From CF-39 sp035651155 (GTDB lineage: Bacteria > Chloroflexota > Limnocylindria > P2-11E): a stretch of 64,000 nt of DNA. Numbering within the stretch: the stretch's first letter is position 1; each line of letters begins with the position of its first letter. Where the stretch lies: assembly GCA_035651155.1 (NCBI GenBank), contig DASRGG010000030.1, positions 1 to 64,000 on the forward strand, written 5' to 3'. Shown here in pieces: positions 35,839 through 46,335 of the stretch. Made by a program: the position numbers and the translations under genes. The notes below the pieces were generated by a model. That model saw only the letters and a program-made list of their open reading frames with translations, had not been told where the DNA came from and ran no database searches.

Positions 35839-36468
35839 GTGGACACTGCTCAGCTCTGGGTGCGTTACCGGGCGGGTGACGCGTCGTCGCGCGCGGCACT
35901 CATCGAGCGGTACATGCCGCTCGCGAGAGCCCACGCCCGGCGCATCCGGGTAGCGTCGCCGCTGGCGGACGCCGACGACCTGCAGTCCGCCGCGCTCATC
36001 GGACTGATCGACGCCGTCGACCGCTTCGAGCCGGGCCGCGGCGTCCCGTTCGAGGCGTACGCGAGTCTTCGGATCCGTGGCGCCATCGTGGACGAGCTGC
36101 GGCGCGTCGACGAGCGCGGCCGCGGCGCGGACCCGCACGAGCGGCCGAGGCCGGTATCGCTGGACGGGCTCGTCGAGGACGACTGGCAGGCGTTCCTGGC
36201 CGTGGCCGACGACACCGTCGACGAGGCCTTCGAGCGCGAAGATCTCCGCGCGCGCGTCCAGCTCGCGCTCGACACGCTCCCGCCGCGCCAGCGCGAGGTG
36301 ATCGCGCGGTACTACGCGCAGTCGCTCACGCTCCGCGAGGCCGGCGCGCGCATGGGGATCAGCGAGGCCCGCGCCTGCCAGCTGCACGGGCGCGCCATCA
36401 CGAACCTGCGTCGGGCGCTTGCCGTGCGTCTCCCGCGTCCCGCTCTCGCGGCGAACGCCGCCGCGTAG
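35839..36468 (+). CDS. FliA/WhiG-type (sigma-28 group) RNA polymerase sigma factor
   Basis: 209 aa. Region 2 (LIERYMPLARAHARRIRV, DADDLQSAALIGLIDAVDRF, FEAYASLRIRGAIVDELRR) is of the FliA/WhiG type, and region 4 (ALDTLPPRQREVIARYYAQ, then TLREAGARMGISEARACQLH) ends the protein. The QLH motif is diagnostic of this group. No flagellar genes are nearby, so a WhiG-like developmental or stress role is more likely than motility, though this is inference. The GTG start has GGGGAGGGGGA eight bases upstream and follows a structured leader. Confidence 0.88.
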   Translation: MDTAQLWVRYRAGDASSRAALIERYMPLARAHARRIRVASPLADADDLQSAALIGLIDAVDRFEPGRGVPFEAYASLRIRGAIVDELRRVDERGRGADPHERPRPVSLDGLVEDDWQAFLAVADDTVDEAFEREDLRARVQLALDTLPPRQREVIARYYAQSLTLREAGARMGISEARACQLHGRAITNLRRALAVRLPRPALAANAAA

Positions 36469-36494
36469 GGCCCGCCGGGCGGCAGCCTGCCGCA

Positions 36495-36959
36495 TCACGC
36501 CGTCAGCGCGAGCGCGTCCGCGGTCAGCGCGAGCGCGTCCGCCGTGATCGCGAAGCCCCGACGCGTCGGCACGAAGAGCTCCGCGCGAAGACGCAGCCGT
36601 CCGCGATCGCTCATCCATACCGCGAGGCCGAGCGGTGCCAGGAGCGCATGGACCGTGCGCGCGCCCCTTCGCGTGACGAAGAAGGGCGCGAGCTCGTCGA
36701 AGAGCGGATGCGCGATGGTCGCGAACGCGATCTCATCACCCCGCACGACCGGTGGATCCGCTGTGAGCGCGCCGAGCCGGTCGTACTTCCACCACGCGTA
36801 CTCGGCGTCCGCGACACCGTGCGCGACGCGCATGCGCCGTTCGCCCGCGGCGCCTTCGATGCGCGCCCGGCCGAGGAGCGAGCCGAGCACGATCTGGACC
36901 TGGACCGCATCGGGCACGAGCCGCCGCCGCACGCGCTCCGGGTGCTCCGCCACGTACAT
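36495..36959 (-). CDS. LAGLIDADG-like protein, probably degenerate or domesticated
   Basis: 154 aa from ATG 36959 (AAGGGGGG box seven bases upstream). VQVQIVLGSLLGRARIEG, followed by RRMRVAHGVADAEYAWWKYD, matches the first LAGLIDADG helix and next strands of LAGLIDADG DNA endonuclease-like proteins, but the catalytic acidic residue at the helix end is replaced (GRARI for GDGxI). The C-terminus ends in a duplicated TADALAL, encoded by a 21-bp tandem repeat at 36502-36543. It sits 2 kb from an intron-rich rRNA operon. Function unknown; the fold assignment is by pattern only. Confidence 0.6.
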   Translation of the reverse strand: MYVAEHPERVRRRLVPDAVQVQIVLGSLLGRARIEGAAGERRMRVAHGVADAEYAWWKYDRLGALTADPPVVRGDEIAFATIAHPLFDELAPFFVTRRGARTVHALLAPLGLAVWMSDRGRLRLRAELFVPTRRGFAITADALALTADALALTA

Positions 36960-37067
36960 CGTTCGACCCCCCCTTGCGTCGACGCGAGCGGCGGAGCGCG
37001 ACCTCACCGGCGAGGCCGCGATCGCGCCGCGGTCTCAGCGCGACGGAGCTACCTTCGTGCGCTGGTC

Positions 37068-38060
37068 TCAGCGCGACGGCGGCAGCTTGGTGCCTGCGAC
37101 CGTCAGCGCGAGCCGCCCGGCGCTCCCATCGAGCCACTCGGTCAAGAGCCCGTTGCGTCCCGCCCGCGCGATGGGCTCCTCGGGACCGCACAGCCCCGAA
37201 CGCCAGCGGCCGATCCAGTGGACGATCCCGAACGCCGAACGGCGCAGGAGCAGCTCCGGGATCGCGGCGGCTTCGCTCGGATCGAGCGCGAGTGCGCGAC
37301 GGTAGCCGCCGACGAGCGCTTCGATGAGCGGCCAGCGCTCTGGGTCCTCCGAACGAACGACGGTGATGTACATGGCGCACGCGAGATCCGCGGCGCGCAT
37401 GTCCGGCTCGGCGAACTCGAAATCGAGCAGCCCGGTCACGGCGCCGTCCCGCACGAGCACGTTGATGAAGCCGAAGTCTCCGTGGACGATCTGCCGTGGG
37501 AGCGACTCGGCGAGCGCGCCATGCGTCGACAGGACGTGCTCGAAGAGCGCCATCACGCGAGCGCGACGCGGGCCGAGCTCGAGGTCCTCGAGCGCCGTCA
37601 ACGGGTCGGGGACGAGCGGATGCACGTCGCGCAGCGTTTTCGGCGCGCGCACCGGCAGATCGAGGCGTGCGAGCGCGACGTCGAGCTGCGCGAGGGCTCG
37701 ACCGGCGAGACGCGCCTCGCGGACGGTGGCGGTCGCCGGCTCTCCGGGGATCCGGTGGAAGAGCGCCGCGAGGCGAGGACCGTCGGATGACTCCATCACC
37801 GCGAGCGTGTCGCCGCCATGCGTGCGCAGCGGTGTCGGCACGGCGTACGGCAGCTCCTGCATCGCGAGCCGCGCGAGCAGCTCGTGCTCGTCGCGCACGC
37901 GGCTGGGATCGGCGGTGTTGCGGTAGACGCGGAGCACGAACTCGCCTTCGCGCGCGCTCACGAAGTACGTGTCGTTGTTGAGGCCGTGCGGCGTGCGCGT
38001 CACCGCCGTCGGCGCGATCGGCCACGGCGCGAGCAGCGCGAGCTCCATGGGCAAGAGCAT
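37068..38060 (-). CDS. Phosphotransferase of the APH / homoserine kinase II family
   Basis: 330 aa kinase-like fold: FVLRVYRN ATP-binding Lys, catalytic loop IVHGDFGFINVLV (Brenner motif HGD..xxN) and GLLDFEFAEPD (metal-binding DFE). The small-molecule substrate is not evident. ATG 38060 has GGGG close upstream, with ATG 38048 as alternative. It lies directly behind the rRNA operon on the same strand, separated by a terminator. A 16-bp direct repeat (37031-37046 and 37064-37079) spans its end. Confidence 0.85.
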   Translation of the reverse strand: MLLPMELALLAPWPIAPTAVTRTPHGLNNDTYFVSAREGEFVLRVYRNTADPSRVRDEHELLARLAMQELPYAVPTPLRTHGGDTLAVMESSDGPRLAALFHRIPGEPATATVREARLAGRALAQLDVALARLDLPVRAPKTLRDVHPLVPDPLTALEDLELGPRRARVMALFEHVLSTHGALAESLPRQIVHGDFGFINVLVRDGAVTGLLDFEFAEPDMRAADLACAMYITVVRSEDPERWPLIEALVGGYRRALALDPSEAAAIPELLLRRSAFGIVHWIGRWRSGLCGPEEPIARAGRNGLLTEWLDGSAGRLALTVAGTKLPPSR

Positions 38061-38073
38061 GCCCCGAAAAATG

Positions 38074-38113
38074 AAAAACGACCCCTTGCGCTCGCGCGCT
38101 CGAGATCGTTTTT
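38074..38113 (-). terminator. Terminator after 5S rRNA
   Basis: AAAAACGA (38074-38081) and TCGTTTTT (38106-38113) form the arms, with a nested CTCG/CGAG hairpin. Read on the reverse strand, the stem ends in a TCGTTTTTC tract. It separates the rRNA operon from the phosphotransferase gene and would also work in the other direction. Confidence 0.75.
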
Positions 38114-38116
38114 ATC

Positions 38117-38230
38117 CCGGCCCTGACCTATTTTCCCGGGGACCGACGTCCCGAGTATCTTCGGCGCTGGTGGGCTTAACTGCCGTGTTCGGGATGGGAA
38201 CGGGTGTGACCCCACCGCTCCAAGGACCGA
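38117..38230 (-). rRNA. rrf: 5S ribosomal RNA
   Basis: About 114 nt with the conserved loop core (GGTCACACCCGTTCCCATCC, CGAACACGGCAGTTAAGCCC, CCAGCGCCGAAGATACT). The 5' CGGTCCT pairs with 3' AGGGCCG as helix I, which fixes the ends to within a few bases. It lies on the reverse strand downstream of 23S. Confidence 0.95.
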
Positions 38231-38285
38231 GGAGATGAGTCTACCGAGGCGCCGTGGACACGGTCAAGGGCCGGCGGGACACACA

Positions 38286-38312
38286 AAAGCCCTCCGACGG
38301 AGGGAGGGCTTT
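38286..38312 (-). terminator. Intrinsic terminator-like hairpin between 23S and 5S
   Basis: AAAGCCCTC (38286-38294) and GAGGGCTTT (38304-38312) form a perfect 9-bp stem. On the reverse strand the hairpin is followed by TTTTGTGTG. It stands between the 23S 3' end and the 5S gene, an odd place for a terminator. Confidence 0.7.
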
Positions 38313-38567
38313 CGGGCAACGAGCACGGTGGTGGATGAGGAGACGAATGCAAGATCGTTGATCGCGAATCGCACCGATCTTCTCTCATCGATCTCTCGAC
38401 GAGGCCAGGCCCGAAGGCCCGGCTGGGTGCTGGAAATTAGGTCAAGCCCTCGACCGTTAGTACGGATCAGCTCCAAGTCTTGCGACTCTTCCACCTTCCG
38501 CCTATCAAACACGTGGTCTACGTGCGGTCTTACCTGGTTACCCAGAGGGTGAGCTCATCTCGAGGTC

Positions 38568-38600
<33 letters not shown>

Positions 38601-38731
38601 GGAACGGACATAGCTACCGAGCGGTGCCCTTGGCAGGACAACTCGTACACCATAGGTCCGCTCACCCCGGTCCTCTCGTACTGGGGGCAACTCCTCTCAA
38701 CTCACCTGCGCGCACACTGGATAGAGACCGA

Positions 38732-39353
38732 CATCCCTGTTACAAGGCCAGCTGGTTTCTGTTCCCGCTGGCTCCCCACGTCGCCGTGGGGGTCCGACCA
38801 TATCTTCCCGCTCACTAGAGCGAGTCTGGCGTATGGCCTGTGAGGATTCCTCGTCCTTGGATCGCTGCTTCGATGGTCGCTCGTGTCACGCATCGTGACT
38901 TCGTGTTCATCGCATAGGCGATGTCCACGATCTCGAGCAGACCACTAGCTGTGAGGTGCTCGCCGGCAACTACTCGATCGAGCAGCCGAGCCGCTCTTGA
39001 AGAGCGACCAGGACAGACTCTCCGATCGGGTTTTGCGCGACCTTGAATAGATAGATGACCTGCCATCCGAGTCTCGCGAACCGGCTCGGCACGATCCCAA
39101 CGTGGAACATGCCCTCGCCATCGATAAGACCGAAGAGGTAGTCATCACTCACAGCAGCAGCTTGGACGGGGCCTTTCCTGCTGATTGTCCGCACCTGGCG
39201 CGTTGTCACCGTCCGCATGGCGCGGAACGGTAGCGCAGGATCCACGGAGTTCCCAGCATTTAGCCAGATTTGTTCTCGGCGTGAGGTTGCCGAGCTCTCA
39301 TTGCTAACAGGCGAACCGCGAACGTCGTGTGAGAGTCAACAGCTCAATCTCGA
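38732..39353 (-). mobile_element. Group I intron in 23S at position 2604 (intron 3 of 23S)
   Basis: A 622-nt insertion after E. coli-numbered U2604. The 5' exon ends AACAGU and the intron's guide GCUGUU pairs with it (P1 with U-G wobble). The last intron base is G, and the 3' exon resumes UCGGUC. The core shows the conserved ACAATCAGCAGGAAA segment (39171-39190 region) and a P7 pair (GGCCATA with TATGGTC). It carries the decayed endonuclease gene at 38815-39152. The junction disrupts a peptidyl-transferase-centre loop, so splicing must occur if this operon is functional. Confidence 0.9.
38815..39152 (-). pseudogene. Decayed LAGLIDADG homing endonuclease in the 23S-2604 intron
   Basis: From GTG 39152 the frame gives VSDDYLFGLIDGEGMFHVGI, with a clear LAGLIDADG-type motif, continuing to a stop at 38970. 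A second frame (ending 38815) gives GEHLTASGLLEIVDIAYAMN, matching the C-terminal conserved region of the intact endonuclease at 40101. A central block of perhaps 80 residues is missing and the frames are out of register. The endonuclease has therefore been lost while the intron remains. Confidence 0.8.
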
Positions 39354-39364
39354 ACTGTTTCACA

Positions 39365-39421
<57 letters not shown>

Positions 39422-39431
39422 GGTACTGCCC

Positions 39432-39468
<37 letters not shown>

Positions 39469-39500
39469 GACGCCGTCGCTGTGAACGCTTGGGCGTCATA

Positions 39501-39531
<31 letters not shown>

Positions 39532-39688
39532 ATGATTCCGGGCCCTTCCACTCGGGACCCGAAGGTCACTAAGCCCGACTTTCGTCCCTGCTCGGCTTGT
39601 ATGCCTCACAGTCAAGCACCCTTATGCCTTTGCACTCTGTGGCTGATTTCCAACCAGCCTGAGGGTACCTTTGGGCGCCTCCGTTACT

Positions 39689-39729
<41 letters not shown>

Positions 39730-39984
39730 ATGTCCGGCTGCCGGATCACGGACAGCCGTTAGAGCCGAAGTTCCGCAAGGGTGGTATTTCACTGGTGACT
39801 CCACCGAGGCTAGCGCCCCGGCTTCAAAGTCTCCCACCTATGCTACACATGCGAAACCCCAGTCCAATGCCAAGATGCAGTAAAGCTCCACGGGGTCTTT
39901 TTGTCCAAGTGTGCGTAACCCGCGTCTTCACGGGTATCTCAGTTTCGCCGGGTCCCTCCTAGAGACAGCGGCTAAGTCGTTACA

Positions 39985-40774
<790 letters not shown>

Positions 40775-41026
40775 CATGTGTTGCGCCTCATCACTGAGGG
40801 GCGGGATTGGGTACCCACTCTGCATGTCGCCATGCAGTTCGGACTGTCTCATCACCAGTAAGCGCTGGCGTCCGGCATACAGTCTCTGAGGATTCCTCGA
40901 TTCCTCGAGGTCTTTCCTGCTGATTGTCCGCACCTGTCGCTTTGTCACCGCATTGCGGTAGCGCAGGATCCACGGGTGTTCCAGCAAATAGCCAGATTTT
41001 GTTCTCGGAACTACAACGGTCTGGTC
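40775..41026 (-). mobile_element. Small ORF-less group I intron in 23S at position 1917 (intron 1 of 23S)
   Basis: A 252-nt insertion after U1917, another known group I site, only 14 nt of exon (AACGGTCCTAAGGT) before the 1931 intron. The exon AACUAU pairs with the guide GUAGUU, and the intron ends in G before AACGGTCC. Core segments GGACAATCAGCAGGAAAG, CCTCAGAGACTGTATGC and GAGACAGTCCG give P4-P6 and P7. It has no reading frame of note. It resembles a minimal, fixed intron. Confidence 0.9.
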
Positions 41027-41057
<31 letters not shown>

Positions 41058-41936
41058 GTTCAAGCCTTGCAGCTCTCCCATTAACCTTCCGGCACTGGGC
41101 AGGTGTCAGCCCCTATACGTAGGGTTTCCCCTTCGCAGAGACCTGTGTTTTTGTTAAACAGTCGCTTAGCCCGTTTATCTGAGGCCTCGATCACTTGCTC
41201 CACATTGCTGCGAAGCGTGCGAGGCACCCCTTCTCCCGAAGTTACGGGGTCATTTTGCAGAGTTCCTTTAGGAGGGTTCTCCCGATCGCCTTGGTGTACT
41301 CCACCCGCCTACCTGTGTCGGATTGCGGTACGGGCACTCTCGATCTCGCTAGAGGCTTTTCTCGTCAGCTTGGCTCGCCCCACTCGCTGCATTGCTGCAG
41401 CTCGCATTCGCATCTCACCTTGACCCTCGGACGGATTTACCTATCCAAGGACGGCTACCTGCTTAGACGCACATAGCCAAAGTGCGCTGGGACTACCAGA
41501 CTGAGTCACCCCTTCGCTGATAACGATCTCGAGCGGTTCCGGAATATAAACCGGATGTCCATCGTCTACGCCTTTCGGCCTCGACTTAGGCCCGACTGAC
41601 CCTGAGCGGATTAACCTTCCTCAGGAAACCTTAGGCATACGGCGCGTATGTTTCTCACACACGTTTCGCTACTCGTTCCGGCATTCGCACTTCTCGGCAC
41701 TCCAGCGGTCCTCACGGTCCACCTTCACTGCGCTGAGAACGCTCCTCTACCACGTACGGATCCCGAAGGACCCGCACATCCAAAGCTTCGGTACCAGGCT
41801 TGAGCCCCGTTGGATTTTCGGCGCTGGATCACTCGACCAGTGAGCTGTTACGCACTCTTTCAATGATGGCTGCTTCTAAGCCAACATCCTGGTTGTCTGA
41901 GCGATCCAACATCCTTTCCCACTTAGCCTGGATTCA

Positions 41937-41973
<37 letters not shown>

Positions 41974-42303
41974 TCTCCGGAGCTTAGCCCCCGAAGACTG
42001 ACTGCCACGCTTCGCCTCTTCGCATTCGGAGTTTGGTTGGGTTTGGTAAGCGATAAGCCCCCTAGCCCATCCAGTGCTCTACCTCAAAGAGGGAACGCGC
42101 AACGCTAGCCCTAAAGCTATTTCGAGGAGAACCAGCTATCTCCGAGTTCGGTTGGCATTTCGCCTCTACCCACAGCTCATCCCTCAACTTTTCAACGTTG
42201 AAGAGTTCGGCCCTCCACGGAGTATTACCTCCGCTTCAGCCTGGCCATGGGTAGCTCACTCGGTTTCGGGTCTAGTGCATGCGACTACGGACCTTTTGGG
42301 TCC

Positions 42304-42335
<32 letters not shown>

Positions 42336-43222
42336 CCGGTCGTCAGACCTTAACCTCGCCGCATACAGCTAACTCGCCGGATCATTCTTCAATAGGCACG
42401 CCGTCACGCTACTGCTTGCGCAGCAACACGCTTCGACTGCTTGTAGGCACACGGTTTCAGTTTCTATTTCACTCCCCGCCAGGGGTGCTTTTCACCTTTC
42501 CCTCACGGTACTCGTTCACTATCGGTCGCTTGAGGTATTTAGCCTTGGACAATGGTCTGCCCGGTTTCCCACCCTGGAGACCTTCCGGGTGGTACTCGAG
42601 GACATCGACCGGAGCGTGACCGCTTTCGCATACGGGACTCTCACCCTCTTCGGTGGGCCGTTCCAGGCACCTTCCGCTAACGATCACGTTTCTGCACTCC
42701 GTCGCGGATCGGCAGATCCGCAGTCGAGCCTCACGACACCCAGCCCACAACGCCTGCCGGCTATCACGTGGACCAGGTTTGGGCTCTTCCCGTTTCGCTC
42801 GCCACTACTAAGGGAATAATCTCTGTTCCTCGAGGTACTGAGATGTTTCAGTTCCCTCGGTGCCCTCCACGCACCCTATGTATTCAGGTGCGGGTCATCA
42901 GGGGTAAGCCTGATGGGGTTCCCCCATTCGGAGATATCCGGATCACCGTTTGCTACCAACTCCCCGGATCTTTTCGCAGGTAACCGCGTCCTTCATCGGC
43001 CTCAAGCGCCAAGGCATCCGCCGTGCGCCCTTTGTAGCTTGACCTACAAACCGCGTCGCACCGCTTGCGCGGCGTACGCGTCTATTTCCAGCATCCAGCC
43101 CGGCCCTCGAACGGGTCGTACCGATGCTGCTGATTCACCAATTACGACGATCGGTACGAATTCGCTTTTGGCGAAACTCGCATTCGTCATCCTCTTCACT
43201 TGTTAAGGTGCACCACTCGCTC

Positions 43223-43268
43223 GTTCGAGCCCGCGCACGGACACATGTGGACATGCGCGCGCTCGAAC
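43223..43268 (-). repeat. Large hairpin in the 23S leader
   Basis: GTTCGAGC and GCTCGAAC form the outer arms, with CGCGCA/TGCGCG and ACATGT inside and four mismatches in 46 nt. It lies between tRNA-Ala and 23S and probably takes part in rRNA processing. Otherwise the 43045-43452 spacer shows no gene. Confidence 0.55.
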
Positions 43269-43452
43269 AAACCTGTGGAACCGTTGTGGTGTAACGCCTT
43301 CGCCCTCCTGCCGGCGAAATACCGGCGCGGACCTCGAATCATACGGCGAAACGCGATCGACCGCTACTTCCCGTACGGCACGTCGCGCCTTCCAAGACCG
43401 TCGTCGGCCGCTCGCGTGAGCACGCTCCCGCGGCCGGCACTCCTCGGTCTTG

Positions 43453-43525
43453 TGGAGCCGAGGAGACTCGAACTCCTGACTTCCTCCTTGCAAAGGAGGC
43501 GCTCTACCAGCTGAGCTACGGCCCC
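43453..43525 (-). tRNA. tRNA-Ala (anticodon UGC)
   Basis: A 73-nt cloverleaf in the 16S-23S spacer: acceptor GGGGCCG/CGGCTCC, anticodon stem CCTCC/GGAGG with loop TTTGCAA (TGC), T arm AGTTCGAGTCT. It is one of the two standard spacer tRNAs. Confidence 0.96.
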
Positions 43526-43676
43526 TGAGGAGCTAGGAGCATTTTGCTCCTTGCGACGAGAGGGCCTACGGAGCGATGGCGCCAGCCCTCGCGGAGGTAC
43601 GGCCTGCGCGGCGGAGCCCGCCTGAGCGTAACCCGTCGCGGACCAGAGCGACGCTCACCGCGAACGAGATCCGCGG

Positions 43677-43750
43677 TGGGCGTTTCTGGACTCGAACCAG
43701 AGACCTCTGCCTTATCAGGGCAGTGCTCTAACCAGCTGAGCTAAACGCCC
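43677..43750 (-). tRNA. tRNA-Ile (anticodon GAU)
   Basis: A 74-nt cloverleaf in the spacer: acceptor GGGCGTT/AACGCCC, anticodon stem CTGCC/GGCAG with loop CTGATAA (GAT), T arm GGTTCGAGTCC. It precedes tRNA-Ala in the direction of transcription. Confidence 0.96.
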
Positions 43751-43961
43751 GGCGTGGCAGGCGGGGCTGATCGTTAACCGATGAAGAGTGGCAGGAACGG
43801 TGCGCGAGTCATCGCCGCTTCGGGTATCCGGGGTTAGTCGGACCCCTCGGCGGATTTTCTAAATGCGAACCACTTCCGTTGGAAGTGTCTCTCCGAGTTT
43901 TCAGGCTCGAAGATCGACCTGGGAGTGGATCGAGATGCCGAAGCATCCGATCGCGTATCCC

Positions 43962-44008
<47 letters not shown>

Positions 44009-44360
44009 CACGTTGGCCCCTACGTCGCCGTAGGGCGTGGACTATATCTTCATCCTCGCTTGGACTTGCGCTCGCTTGACTGGATGCCACGAGCCGACCA
44101 GGTGATCCCTTGCACTTCTAGGCTTCCAGTCGCGCTGCGCCGGTCACGAGGAGTTCGGCGTGTAGTCTCTGAGGGGTCAGGAGACTGCTGTCTCCGACTT
44201 CCCTGCTGATCATCCGCACCGGCCGGTTTGTCACTTCCGGTAGAGCGTCCTTGCGGAGTATCGAGCTCAGCGGAAGTACCGCCGGATTCTCGGGTTTCCC
44301 AGCAAACAGCCAAATTTCTTGTCGCTCGCTGTTACCAGTGAGAGGTCGCAATTTCGGTTT
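44009..44360 (-). mobile_element. ORF-less group I intron in 16S at position 1498
   Basis: A 352-nt insertion between the invariant U1498 and A1499. The exon GUCGU pairs with guide GCGAC, and the intron ends in G before AACAAGGTA. Core segments GGATGATCAGCAGGGAAG, CCTCAGAGACTACACGC and GAAGATATAGTCCACG give the P4-P6 strand and P7 (GACTA/TAGTC). There is no endonuclease frame. The insertion splits the universal 1492-1510 primer site. Confidence 0.9.
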
Positions 44361-44437
44361 ACGACTTCGTCCCAGTCGCTAGTCCCACCTTCGACGGCTG
44401 CCTCCTTGCGGTTGGCCCACCGGCTTCGGGTGTTACT

Positions 44438-44480
<43 letters not shown>

Positions 44481-44729
44481 ATATTCACCGCGGTGTGCTG
44501 ACCCGCGGTTACTAGCAACTCCGACTTCACGGAGGCGAGTTTCAGCCTCCGATCTGAACTGACGCCGGTTTTATGGGATTAGCTCCACTTTGCAGTGTCG
44601 CGACCCGCTGTGACCGGCGATTGTAGCGTGCGTGTAGCCCCAGACATAAAGGCCACGCTGACCTGACATCATCCCCACCTTCCTCCGAGTTTCTCTCGGC
44701 AGTCGGACCTGAGTGATACAACAGATCCC

Positions 44730-44785
<56 letters not shown>

Positions 44786-44895
44786 GGCCGTGCAACACCT
44801 GTGCAAGCTCCCTTGCGGGTCGGTCCCCTTTCAGGTTCCTACCACTTGCATGTCAAGTCTGGGTAAGGTTCTTCGCGTACCATCGAATTGAACCG

Positions 44896-44942
<47 letters not shown>

Positions 44943-45059
44943 ACCTTGCGGTCGTACTCCCCAGGCGGGGCACTTAATGCGTTAGCTTCGGCACTGCCGG
45001 GGTCGATACCGACAACACCTAGTGCCCATTGTTTACAGCTAGGACTAACGGGGTATCTA

Positions 45060-45344
45060 CATTCTGTTGCTTCCTCGCCGCTCTCGCGTCGAGTACTGAC
45101 CGAGTCGCCTCGGCGGACCGAACATCTCTGTCGATCTCTCGTCATTGCTGACGAGATCGGACTGTGTCTTCACCACGATCGGATCGCTCCGTCGGGGCCT
45201 GCATACAGTCTCTACGGGGTCCAGCGCATGGTCGCTGGACTTCCCTCGGCGTCATCCCGTCCTCTGTTAGTCGATCGGACGGGACTTTCACCGATATAGC
45301 AGGGTTGTAATCAACGGTGTTGCCACCGAAGGGGACGAGCATTC
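45060..45344 (-). mobile_element. ORF-less group I intron in 16S at position 788
   Basis: A 285-nt insertion after U788 in the 790 loop. The exon GGGAU pairs with guide GUCCC, and the intron ends in G before TAGATACCCCG. Core segments GATGACGCCGAGGGAAG, GTAGAGACTGTATGC and GAAGACACAGTCCG supply the P4-P6 strand and P7 (ACTGT/ACAGT). It has no reading frame of note. The P/Q segment is the most divergent of the five introns. Confidence 0.87.
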
Positions 45345-45590
45345 ATCCCGGTCGCTCCCCTAGCTTTCGCGCCTGAGCGTCAAGGGCGGGCCAGCAGATC
45401 GCTTTCGCCACTGGTGTTCCTTCCGGTATCTACGCATTTTACCGCTACACCGGAAATTCCATCTGCCTCTCCCGCCTTCAAGTCCTGAAGTTTCGAACGG
45501 CCTCTCCCAGTTGGGCCGGGAGCTTTCACATTCGACTTTCAGGACCGCCTGCGCGCGCTTTACGCCCAGTAAATCCGGACAACGCTTGCA

Positions 45591-45630
<40 letters not shown>

Positions 45631-45750
45631 TGCTTATTCCTCGAGTACCGTCGGGTGTCGTCCTCGAGAAAAGCGGTTTACGACCCGAAGGCCTTCATCC
45701 CGCACGCGGCGTGGCTGCGTCAGGGTTTCCCCCATTGCGCAAAATTCCTA

Positions 45751-45794
<44 letters not shown>

Positions 45795-46196
45795 CTGGCT
45801 GGTCATCCTCTCAGACCAGCTACGGATCGCTGCCTTGGTAGGCCGTTACCCCACCAACAAGCTAATCCGCCGCAGGCCCCTCCCAAAGCGTCTTGCGACT
45901 TTGAGCACCGAAATGGATCGGTGGTCACATGCGGTATTAGCGACTCTTTCGAGTCGTTATCCCCCACTTCGGGGCAGGTCACCTACGTGTTACTCAGCCG
46001 TTCGCCACTAGCCTCGGCCTTGCGGCTTTGGCCCGTTCGACTTGCATGTTTTATGCACGCCGCCAGCGTTTGTCCTGAGCCAGGATCAAACTCTCCGACA
46101 AAAAATCAGACCAACCTTTCGGCCGGTCTGTACATATCTTCGAGTTCGATCAAGAAATCGATGAGACCGCGCTGTGCGTTCCTGCCACTCTTCAGC

Positions 46197-46204
46197 TGTT
46201 AAAG
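46197..46204 (-). promoter_or_regulatory. rRNA antitermination boxA
   Basis: CTTTAACA on the reverse strand, about 95 nt upstream of 16S, matches the boxA core (TGCTCTTTAACA) that recruits NusB-S10. A further short stem (CAGACC 46108-46113 with GGTCTG 46125-46130) lies next to the 16S 5' end, as expected for processing. Confidence 0.7.
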
Positions 46205-46259
46205 ATCGTGCCCCGACCTCCCAAAAGGAAATGGCCTACGGGCGTGGTTGCGGACGTTC

Positions 46260-46289
46260 ATCATACCCAGCGGGCTTCGCATCCGTCAA
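46260..46289 (-). promoter_or_regulatory. rRNA operon promoter
   Basis: TTGACG (complement of 46284-46289), an 18-bp spacer and TATGAT (complement of 46260-46265) give a good sigma70 promoter about 160 nt upstream of 16S. Confidence 0.75.
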
Positions 46290-46335
46290 CGCCGGACAGC
46301 CCCGCGATATGCCCATTTCGCACATCGGCGGGCCC

